A program made the position numbers and the translations under genes. This document shows positions 1 through 5,673 of a stretch of 11,691 nt of DNA, piece after piece. The stretch is taken from assembly GCA_003567075.1 (NCBI GenBank), contig PXAU01000123.1:1-11691 (forward strand), given 5' to 3'. The DNA is from Trueperaceae bacterium (GTDB lineage Bacteria > Deinococcota > Deinococci > Deinococcales > Trueperaceae). Under the pieces are notes generated by a model that was not told the origin of the DNA, searched no databases, and saw only the letters and a list, made by a program, of their open reading frames with translations. Within the stretch, counting starts at the first letter, position 1. The number at the start of each line of letters is the position of its first letter.

Positions 1-642
1 CCGACGCCGCGCTACGGAAACCTGGTGCGGTGGGTAAGGGCGGAACTCGAAGCGCTCGGCCTCCGCTCGCGCGGCGACGTGGCTGCGACCCTCGCCGACC
101 TCTTCGGCGAGGACCTCGCCGGCATCGCTGCAGAGCTTGCCAAGCTGCGCGTCCTCGACGAGGAACTCACGCCGCAGCGCGTGACCGAGTTGGTGCAGCG
201 GCCGGCGGCCCGCAACGCCTTCCAACTCATCGACGCGGTGATGGCGGGCGATGCCGCCGCCGCCTTCGCGACGCTCGACGCGCTCCTGCAGGCGGGCGAG
301 GCACCGATCCGGGTGATGGGCGCGTTCAGCTGGCAGGTCGATTTGGTGGCTGGTTGCGTGGGGCTGCGCGACGACGATCCAGGCCTCGACCGGGGCCGCG
401 CCGCCGCGGCGTTGAAGGCCAGCCCCTTCGCCGCTGGCAAGGCCCTGGCGATCGCCGGCCGCCTCGACGAGGCCGACCTGCGCTCGCTGGTCGAGACGGT
501 GGTGGCGGCGGACGTGGCCATGAAGCGCGGCGGGGATCCCGTCTGGCACCTGCACGCGTGCGTCTGGCGCGCGGCCCGGCTGATGGCGGCGCGGCCGGCC
601 GGTGCCGCCGGCGCCCGCGCCGCGCCCGGCGCGGGCGCGTAG
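1..642 (+). CDS. holA: DNA polymerase III subunit delta, 3' part (partial)
   Basis: The reading frame is open from the left edge (the first codon in frame is CCG at 1) to TAG at 640-642, giving 213 residues of what is normally a protein of about 330. The N-terminal nucleotide-binding part lies outside the window. Delta is the clamp-loader subunit that opens the beta sliding clamp during replication. Recognition rests on the middle and C-terminal domains: a stretch around window residues 37-50 (DLFGEDLAGIAAELAKL) typical of the segment where delta chooses clamp-loader helices, then the FQLIDAVMAGD block near residue 74, characteristic of the family collar domain, followed by an all-helical C-terminus. 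The last 20 or so residues are Ala/Gly/Pro/Arg-rich and coincide with a strong DNA inverted repeat. The GTG at 25 is in frame but lies inside the protein and is not its start. The next gene, coaD, begins 9 nt after the stop codon. Confidence 0.85.
   Translation, partial: PTPRYGNLVRWVRAELEALGLRSRGDVAATLADLFGEDLAGIAAELAKLRVLDEELTPQRVTELVQRPAARNAFQLIDAVMAGDAAAAFATLDALLQAGEAPIRVMGAFSWQVDLVAGCVGLRDDDPGLDRGRAAAALKASPFAAGKALAIAGRLDEADLRSLVETVVAADVAMKRGGDPVWHLHACVWRAARLMAARPAGAAGARAAPGAGA
611..638. repeat. Perfect 11-bp GC-only inverted repeat before coaD promoter
   Basis: GCGCCCGCGCC (611-621) and its exact reverse complement GGCGCGGGCGC (628-638) flank a 6-nt loop. The repeat lies inside the last codons of holA and ends one base before the coaD -10 box at 640. 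It could act as a hairpin at the holA 3' end (there is no following T-tract, so it is not a standard intrinsic terminator), as a protein-binding site in the coaD -35 region, or be a by-product of Ala/Arg/Pro/Gly codons. The sequence match is certain; the function is unknown. Confidence 0.6.
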
Positions 643-645
643 ACT
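640..645 (+). promoter_or_regulatory. TANNNT -10 box for coaD (leaderless)
   Basis: TAGACT with 6 nt between its last T and the ATG at 652, so transcription would begin at or next to the start codon. There is no Shine-Dalgarno before the ATG and no TTGACA-like -35 box. The TAG stop codon of holA forms the first three bases of the box. Confidence 0.6.
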
Positions 646-651
646 GGTCGC

Positions 652-1164
652 ATGGTGCGCGCCGTGTACCCTGGCAGCTTCGATCCGTTGCACAACGGGC
701 ACGTCGACGTGATCCGGCGTGCCAGCCGGCTCTTCGACCATCTGACGGTGGCCGTCGTGAACAACCCGCTCAAGAACGATGGCTGCTTCTCGATCGATGA
801 GCGCACGGCCATCGTGCGCGAGACGGTCGCGGGTATGCCCGACGTGGACGTGGCCACCTTCCAAGGTCTGCTGGTCGGCTTCATGCAGGAGGCGAGCGCC
901 AACGTGATCGTCAAGGGTCTGCGTGCCATCTCGGACTACGAGTACGAGCTCCAGATGGCCCACCTGAACCGCCAGATGAACCGCGACGTCGAGACGCTCT
1001 TCGTGATGACCGCGGCGCGCTGGTCGTACCTGTCGAGCACGCGCGTGCGGGAGATCGCCGGCTTCGGGGCGGACGTGAGCAAACTGGTCCCGCCGGCGAC
1101 GCTGCGGCGCTTGCGGCAGCGCTTCGGTCCGCAGGTTGGGGTCGAGCCCGCCGCGACGCCCTGA
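652..1164 (+). CDS. coaD: Phosphopantetheine adenylyltransferase
   Basis: This enzyme transfers AMP from ATP to 4'-phosphopantetheine to make dephospho-CoA, the fourth step of coenzyme A synthesis, in the cytosol. The 170-residue length is normal for bacterial CoaD. Visible nucleotidyltransferase signatures are YPGSFDP near residues 6-12, the HNGH (HxGH-type) nucleotide-binding motif at residues 14-17, the KGLRAISDYEYELQMAHLNR block that carries substrate-binding residues of the hexameric enzyme, and the C-terminal YLSSTRVRE motif (ISSTxxR type). The start is ATG 652: it places the Rossmann strand (RAVYPGSF) at the expected N-terminus and is preceded by a leaderless -10 box rather than a ribosome binding site. 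The gene follows holA by 9 nt; the two are not functionally linked. Nothing looks truncated. Confidence 0.95.
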   Translation: MVRAVYPGSFDPLHNGHVDVIRRASRLFDHLTVAVVNNPLKNDGCFSIDERTAIVRETVAGMPDVDVATFQGLLVGFMQEASANVIVKGLRAISDYEYELQMAHLNRQMNRDVETLFVMTAARWSYLSSTRVREIAGFGADVSKLVPPATLRRLRQRFGPQVGVEPAATP

Positions 1165-1179
1165 CGCCGCACCGCCGCG

Positions 1180-1185
1180 TATACT
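1180..1185 (+). promoter_or_regulatory. TATACT -10 box for hslO
   Basis: TATACT is a near-consensus -10 hexamer in the 77-nt gap between coaD and the preferred hslO start. Transcription would begin at about 1192, leaving a leader of roughly 50 nt. The ATG at 1195 is at leaderless distance, but it opens a different frame from hslO. Confidence 0.55.
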
Positions 1186-1230
1186 CGCGCACGCATGCGG
1201 CCGCGGGGCCCGTCCCGGTGCGGCTGCGCG

Positions 1231-1236
1231 AGAGGA
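1231..1236 (+). promoter_or_regulatory. Ribosome binding site for hslO
   Basis: AGAGGA lies 5 nt before ATG 1242. It is one of the few clear Shine-Dalgarno sequences in the window, and it decides the hslO start in favour of ATG 1242 over the in-frame GTG at 1218. Confidence 0.65.
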
Positions 1237-1241
1237 CCAGC

Positions 1242-2237
1242 ATGGCGCATCTCCTGCGCGGCCTCGCGGCGGACGGCAGCGTCCGCGTGGTCGCAGCCGA
1301 TACCACCGACCTCGTCGCGGAGGCGCTGGCTCGCCACGAGGCCAGTCGCACCGCTGGCGCCGCACTGGGCCGAACGCTCACGGCCGCGCTCTTGCTCGGC
1401 CACGTGCTGCTCAAGCGTCACCAGGACCGGGTCACGCTCAAGCTCGACGGCGGCGGTCCACTGGGAGGCGTCATCGCCGACGCTGGCCTCGACGGCAGCG
1501 TGCGCGGGTACGTGCGCGAGCCGCAGGTCGAGTTGCCGCCGCGCTGCGACGGCAAGCTCGACGTGGGCGGCGGGCTGGGCCGTGACGGCGACATCGAGGT
1601 GATCCGGTCGCAGGCGCCGTACGGCGACCCCTACGCCTCCAGCGTGCGGCTCACCTCGGGCGAGGTGGCCGAGGACGTGGCAGGCTTCCTGCTGGCGTCG
1701 GAGCAGGTCGCCTCCGCGGTGCTCTTGGGCGTCGCCTACGAGCCGGGGCGCGATGCGCGCGTGCACGCTGCCGGCGGGGTCGTGCTGCAGGCCTTGCCGG
1801 GTGCCGAGGACGGGGCCTTGGCGTTGCTGGAGGCGAACGTTCGCGCCTTCGGTCAGCTGACCGACAGGCTCGGGAACGGCTCGCTGCTGCAGGCGATGGA
1901 GGAGCTGACCTGGGGCCTCGAGCTCAGCCTGCTGACGCAGGACGCGTTGCCGCTGACCTTCCGCTGCCGCTGCAGCGAGACCAAGGCCGTCGAGGCCCTG
2001 GCCTACTTCAGCGAGGCCGAGCGCGAACGCATGATCGCCGAGGAGGGCGGCGCCGAGGTGGTGTGCCACTGGTGCGGCGAGGCTCGTTGGGTGGGCCCCG
2101 AGCGTATCCGTTCGTTGCGCCGGCCCGAGGTCCGCTGCCCGGCCTGCGACGCGCTCTGGTACCGCGAGGGCGTCACAACGATGGTGCGCGACGGTGAACG
2201 CTGTGCCTGCGGACGACCGGTCGAGCTGCCTGCGTGA
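1242..2237 (+). CDS. hslO: Hsp33 redox-regulated chaperone with C-terminal extension
   Basis: Hsp33 is a cytosolic holdase chaperone switched on by oxidation and unfolding of a C-terminal zinc centre. The N-terminal domain is recognisable from LLRGLAADGSVRVVAAD at the start, ALGRTLTAALLLG near residue 40, LKLDGGGPLGGV near 66 and VRGYV near 87. The redox switch is intact: CxC at C242/C244 and CxxC at C275/C278, with a 30-residue linker. The protein has 331 residues against about 290 for E. coli Hsp33. The excess follows the CxxC and carries a second set of cysteines in mirrored order, CxxC at C299/C302 and CxC at C321/C323, which might bind a second zinc. The start is ATG 1242 because of the AGAGGA site; the in-frame GTG 1218 would add 8 residues. 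The gene has its own -10 box and overlaps the following permease gene by 4 nt. The family call is firm; the role of the extension is unknown. Confidence 0.93.
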   Translation: MAHLLRGLAADGSVRVVAADTTDLVAEALARHEASRTAGAALGRTLTAALLLGHVLLKRHQDRVTLKLDGGGPLGGVIADAGLDGSVRGYVREPQVELPPRCDGKLDVGGGLGRDGDIEVIRSQAPYGDPYASSVRLTSGEVAEDVAGFLLASEQVASAVLLGVAYEPGRDARVHAAGGVVLQALPGAEDGALALLEANVRAFGQLTDRLGNGSLLQAMEELTWGLELSLLTQDALPLTFRCRCSETKAVEALAYFSEAERERMIAEEGGAEVVCHWCGEARWVGPERIRSLRRPEVRCPACDALWYREGVTTMVRDGERCACGRPVELPA

Positions 2238-3142
2238 GTGCCGGCACTGTCGTCGCCCTCACCAGCCTGGTTGTGTTGTGGGCGTCGGCGTTCCCGGCCA
2301 TCAAGCTGGGGCTCGAGGGTCTGTCGCCGGGGCACCTGACGCTGGCGCGCCACCTGGTGGCCTCCTCCGTCTTCGTGCCCTTCCTGCTCGTCGCCCGGGC
2401 GCGGATGCTGCCGCGCCTCAGCGACGTGCCGGCGCTGCTGGGCTTGGGACTGCTCGGCATCACTACCTACCACCTGGCGCTCAACACCGGTGAGCAGCGT
2501 GTCTCGGCCGGCGCGACGAGCCTGATCATCGCCACCGCCCCGGCCATCACCGCGCTCATCGCCTGGTTGGTGCTGCGCGAACGGCTCGGTCCGATGGGCT
2601 GGTTCGGGACGGCCCTGGGCTTGCTGGGCGTGAGCTTGATCGTGGTCGGCGACGCACGTGACGCGGCGGCGCTCGTGGTCGAACCCTACGCCGGCCTGAT
2701 CCTGTTGGCGGCGGTCGCTACGGCTTGGTTCGCGGTGCTGCAGCGGCCGCTGCTGGGGCGCTACCGCCCGCTCGAGTTCACGGCCTTCGTGACCTGGTGC
2801 GGGACGCTGCCGATGCTGGTGTTCCTGCCAGGTCTGGGCGCCGCCGTGGTCGAGGCCGGCCCCTTGTCGCGCCTGGCGACGCTCCACTTGGGGGTGTTCC
2901 CGTCTGCTATCGCGTACACGCTCTTCGCCTTGGCCCTGTCGCGGGCGCCGGCCACGCTCGTGACGGCCTGGCTGTACCTGATACCGGCGTTCGCGCTGCT
3001 CTTCTCGTGGTGGTGGTTGGGTGAGGTCCCGAGCGCGCTCACGCTGGTGGGCGGCGTGGTGGTCGTGGCCGGGGTCGTGCTGGTCAACCTCTCGAAGCGT
3101 CGTCGGGGCGCGTCGGTCAGTGCCGTGGCGACGACCCGCTGA
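2234..3142 (+). CDS. EamA/DMT-family permease
   Basis: This is a 302-residue, strongly hydrophobic protein with about ten predicted membrane helices in two homologous halves (roughly residues 8-137 and 149-285), the layout of the drug/metabolite transporter superfamily of inner-membrane exporters. Typical features are LVVLWASAFPAIKLGL in the first helix, the NTGEQRVSAGATSLIIATAP helix pair, the LRERLG loop after the fourth helix, FPSAIAYTLFALALSRAPA in the second half, and a final helix followed by basic residues (LSKRRR). The substrate cannot be read from sequence. The GTG start sits in GTGA, overlapping the hslO stop by 4 nt, so translation is probably coupled to hslO; no separate promoter is visible. 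The 3' end overlaps the convergent plsY by 26 bp. Confidence 0.88.
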   Translation: MSAGTVVALTSLVVLWASAFPAIKLGLEGLSPGHLTLARHLVASSVFVPFLLVARARMLPRLSDVPALLGLGLLGITTYHLALNTGEQRVSAGATSLIIATAPAITALIAWLVLRERLGPMGWFGTALGLLGVSLIVVGDARDAAALVVEPYAGLILLAAVATAWFAVLQRPLLGRYRPLEFTAFVTWCGTLPMLVFLPGLGAAVVEAGPLSRLATLHLGVFPSAIAYTLFALALSRAPATLVTAWLYLIPAFALLFSWWWLGEVPSALTLVGGVVVVAGVVLVNLSKRRRGASVSAVATTR

Positions 3143-3914
3143 CCTCACCAGCGCCTGCCAGGCTGCGCTTGGTCGCGGTCGAGGGGTCGTTCGCTGCACG
3201 CTCGCCGTCGCGCTCACGCTCGCCCTGCGCGGCGCTGGAGGCGCTTCGCGCCGGGTCGCCGTGGGCACTCCCCGCGGTGGGGTCCTGCGGTGTCGTGCGC
3301 GGCTCGCCCAGGCGCCGCTCGGTGCCGCGCCGCAGAGCCGCGACGTTGTCGCGATGGCGCACGTAGGCGATCAGCATGATGGCGAACGCGAGGGTGAGCT
3401 TCGGGGCCGCCGCGACCACGTCGGGATCGGCGTTGAGGCGTGCCAGCAGCATCAGCGGTCCGCCGGTGACCGCCAGCAGCGAGGCCAACGACACGAAGCG
3501 GGTGAGCCACAGCGTGATCGTGAAGAGCAGGATGGCCAGCACCGTCACCAACGGGTCGATGACGACGAAGACGCCCATGCTGGTGGCGATGCCCTTGCCG
3601 CCCTTGAAGCCGAGGAACACGTTGAAGGTGTTGCCGAGCACCGTGGCGCCGGCGGTGGCGGCGACGATCCAGGGATCGAGGCCCAACAACGCCGGCAAGC
3701 CGACGGCGAGGACGCCCTTGAGCGGGTCGACCAGCACCACCAACAGGGCCGCCCACGGTCCCATCGCGCGCAGCACGTTGGTGGCGCCGATGTTGCCGCT
3801 GCCGCTGCGGCGCAGGTCAATGCCCCGCGTGCGCGCCAGCAGCAGGCCCGTCGGCACGGTCCCCAGGAGGTACCCCAGGGCGACGAAGATGGCGGCGAGC
3901 AGGCTCTCGAACAC
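3117..3914 (-). CDS. plsY: Acyl-phosphate glycerol-3-phosphate acyltransferase PlsY
   Basis: PlsY is a membrane enzyme that moves an acyl group from acyl-phosphate to glycerol 3-phosphate, the first acylation in bacterial phospholipid synthesis. With the chosen start (GTG at 3914, AGGGAG 6 nt upstream) the protein has 265 residues and begins like the family (MFESLLAAIFVALGYLLGTVP). The motifs are SGSGNIGATN at 37-46, the GxxFxxFLGFKGGKGIAT loop at 94-111, and RHRDNVAALRRGTE at 186-199. In the second motif the usual GH is GN (Asn 95), which is worth checking. The frame is open to an ATG at 3962, but that would add 16 basic, non-hydrophobic residues and overlaps the -10 box. Residues from about 200 onward form a charged, low-complexity tail absent from typical PlsY proteins of about 200 residues; this tail overlaps the permease gene on the other strand. 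Confidence 0.92.
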   Translation of the reverse strand: MFESLLAAIFVALGYLLGTVPTGLLLARTRGIDLRRSGSGNIGATNVLRAMGPWAALLVVLVDPLKGVLAVGLPALLGLDPWIVAATAGATVLGNTFNVFLGFKGGKGIATSMGVFVVIDPLVTVLAILLFTITLWLTRFVSLASLLAVTGGPLMLLARLNADPDVVAAAPKLTLAFAIMLIAYVRHRDNVAALRRGTERRLGEPRTTPQDPTAGSAHGDPARSASSAAQGERERDGERAANDPSTATKRSLAGAGEVSGSSPRH

Positions 3915-3920
3915 GGCCGA

Positions 3921-3926
3921 CTCCCT
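3921..3926 (-). promoter_or_regulatory. Ribosome binding site for plsY
   Basis: AGGGAG on the minus strand, 6 nt before GTG 3914. It supports the internal GTG as the plsY start, which also matches the usual family N-terminus. Confidence 0.55.
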
Positions 3927-3957
3927 GCGCCGGCGTGACGCGATGGCGTTCACCGCA

Positions 3958-3963
3958 ATCATA
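3958..3963 (-). promoter_or_regulatory. TATGAT -10 box for plsY
   Basis: TATGAT on the minus strand is a near-consensus -10 hexamer about 43 nt before the preferred GTG start, giving a leader of roughly 37 nt. It sits back to back with the rhomboid promoter in a 144-bp divergent gap (3915-4058), where I see no other clear signal. Confidence 0.5.
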
Positions 3964-4045
3964 GCCAGCGCACGGGCGGGGGACCGCTCACACCCGCGCG
4001 TCCGCCTCGGGGGTCGGCGGCACCGTCGCGGCCGGTTCGAGACGA

Positions 4046-4051
4046 TAGGCT
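4046..4051 (+). promoter_or_regulatory. TANNNT -10 box for rhomboid gene (leaderless)
   Basis: TAGGCT ends 7 nt before the GTG at 4059. A purine run (GCAGGG) lies between, but only 1 nt from the start, too close to serve as a Shine-Dalgarno. Leaderless initiation at GTG 4059 is the simplest reading. Confidence 0.45.
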
Positions 4052-4058
4052 GCAGGGC

Positions 4059-5627
4059 GTGACGCAGGACGTGTTCCTCCTCCTGGCCGTGGCGCTGCTC
4101 GGCGCGTACGGCGTGGCGTGGTCACGGCGGCTGGCCGACCCGTGGAGCGAGTTGCCGCTCAAGACGCTGGCCTCGGCGGTGCTGGCAGGCACCGTGGCGG
4201 TGATCGAAGTGAGCGGCACGCCGGTCGGCGCGCCGGTGCGCAGCCTCGCGCTGCTCCTGACGACGCCCTTCGTGGCCGCCCCGCTGCTGGTGATGGCGGC
4301 CGCCCGTGCGCGCCGCTACGGCATGGCCGACGGCCTGATCGCGGTGCTCTACTGGAGCGAACCTGGACGCGACGCCCTTCGCCGTGTGGTGGTGCAGGCC
4401 GCGCTCCAGCAGGGGGATGCCGACGCGGCGCTCACGCGGATGCCGCGTCGCGACGACGTCGCCATGCGCGCCCAGGCGTTGGCGGCCAAGGGCGAGTGGC
4501 AGGCGCTGCTGGCGCTTCCAGGGGCGGGTGAGGGCGAACCGAGCTACCTGGCCGACGGCGCCCGCGTGCAGGCCCTGCTGGCCCTGGGACGCGTGGACGA
4601 GGCGGACGCCCTGGCCGGCGTGATGCGCGCGCGCTTCGAGCGCGGGCCGCAAGGCCCCGTCGGGTACCGCAGCACCGTCCTGGCCGAGGCGCGCGTGGAC
4701 GCCGAGCGCGGCAACCTGCGCAAGGTACGCCAGACCCTGCAGCAGCCGCCGGTCGGCGTGCCACCGGACGAGCTGTACGCGCTGGTGGCCCGCGCCGCCG
4801 AGGTCGCCGGCGATCGCCCGGTCGCCTCTCGCGTGTACCAGGAAGCCGCTCGCGTGGCGCCCGAGGGGCGCCGCCGCCGCTACGCCGAGCGCCTCGAGGC
4901 GTGGGGTGAGACGGTGCCGCCGCCCGTGCGGCCGCGCCGCAGCGGTCGCGCCACCACCAGCCTGGTCGGGGTCCTGGCGTTGGCCTACCTCGGGCAGACC
5001 GCCTTGGACCTGAACCTGGGCGCGTTCGTCGTCGGTGCGATCCGCATCCAGGCGAGCTCGATCGCGGCCGCCTTCGGGATGGGCCTGCCGGGGTTCCCGT
5101 TCGCCGATGCCTGGTGGCGATACCTGTCGTACGCGTTCGTGCACGGCGGCATCGTGCACATCGGCTTCAACCTGTGGGTGCTGTTCGACTTGGGCCGGGT
5201 GTACGAGGCGCGCCGCGGTTGGGGCGACCTGCTGGCCGCTTTCGTCGCGGGGACCGCCATGGGGGCGTACCTCACCAGCGTGGCGCAGGCTGGCGACACC
5301 CTGTTGCTGATCGGCGCCTCCGGCGGCGTGCTGGGTGTGGCCGGGGCGTTGCTGGCCGACGTGCTGCGGAGCCGTACGCCCCACGACCGGGCGCTCACGC
5401 GCTCGCTCGTGCAGTGGATGCTGCTGATCACGTTGATCTCCGTCTGGATCCCGAACGTGTCGCTGTGGGGGCACGTGGGCGGCGTCGTCGGGGGCGCGTT
5501 GTGGGGGTTCGCTCGTCAGGGGCTGCCCGTCGGCCGGCGCGTGGGCGAGGTCGCTGGCGTGGTGTCGATCGCGTTGTTGCTGGTGGTGGTGACGCAGATC
5601 CTGACGGTGGTGTGGGCGCTGCTCTGA
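4059..5627 (+). CDS. Rhomboid intramembrane serine protease with long N-terminal region
   Basis: Rhomboids cut transmembrane helices of other proteins within the membrane, using a Ser-His dyad. The C-terminal part (about residues 298-522) is a complete rhomboid core: WWRYLSYAFVH with W352-R354, H362, H367 and N371 of the HxxxxHxxxN oxyanion motif, GASGG with nucleophile Ser421, and catalytic His472 in WGHVGGVVGG. All expected catalytic residues are present. The first 80 residues hold two or three hydrophobic segments (about 5-21, 35-50 and 61-82). Residues 85-297 are soluble and helical, rich in Ala/Arg/Leu with TPR-like repeats (for example ALLALGRVDEADALAGVMR at 172-190 and VAGDRPVASRVYQEAARVAP at 249-268), and may bind partners or substrates. 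The 522-residue length is more than twice that of a minimal rhomboid. The gene is divergent from plsY and convergent with the secreted S8 protease 46 bp downstream. The substrate is unknown. Confidence 0.88.
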   Translation: MTQDVFLLLAVALLGAYGVAWSRRLADPWSELPLKTLASAVLAGTVAVIEVSGTPVGAPVRSLALLLTTPFVAAPLLVMAAARARRYGMADGLIAVLYWSEPGRDALRRVVVQAALQQGDADAALTRMPRRDDVAMRAQALAAKGEWQALLALPGAGEGEPSYLADGARVQALLALGRVDEADALAGVMRARFERGPQGPVGYRSTVLAEARVDAERGNLRKVRQTLQQPPVGVPPDELYALVARAAEVAGDRPVASRVYQEAARVAPEGRRRRYAERLEAWGETVPPPVRPRRSGRATTSLVGVLALAYLGQTALDLNLGAFVVGAIRIQASSIAAAFGMGLPGFPFADAWWRYLSYAFVHGGIVHIGFNLWVLFDLGRVYEARRGWGDLLAAFVAGTAMGAYLTSVAQAGDTLLLIGASGGVLGVAGALLADVLRSRTPHDRALTRSLVQWMLLITLISVWIPNVSLWGHVGGVVGGALWGFARQGLPVGRRVGEVAGVVSIALLLVVVTQILTVVWALL

Positions 5628-5673
5628 ACGGTCGCCTCGCGCCAGCGCCGGTCGGCGTGGAGGCCCTGATCGC
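5628..5673. other. Short convergent intergenic gap
   Basis: This 46-bp gap lies between the 3' ends of the rhomboid and S8 protease genes. It contains only a weak CGCC-GGTC-GGCG hairpin and no T-tract, so no intrinsic terminator can be called. Confidence 0.4.

Noticed and set aside
936..2069. Long minus-strand open frame of 377 codons opposite coaD and hslO
   Set aside because: Composition is Arg/Gln/His-rich with no motif. It is antisense to two well-recognised genes and is a typical artefact of GC-rich third positions.
2003..3268. Minus-strand open frame of 421 codons opposite hslO and the permease
   Set aside because: Low-complexity Arg/Gln/His sequence with no domains. The plus strand encodes clear families here.
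3021..3938. Plus-strand open frame opposite plsY, rich in Gln/His/Asp/Arg
   Set aside because: Shadow of plsY; no recognisable domain, no start signal.
3964..4045. Possible operator or small RNA in the plsY/rhomboid divergent gap
   Set aside because: Only a 5-bp imperfect repeat (CCGCC...GGCGG) is visible, below what I would call a signal.
5640..5660. Possible terminator hairpin after the rhomboid gene
   Set aside because: The stem is only about 4 bp and no T-tract follows, so it cannot be distinguished from background in GC-rich DNA.
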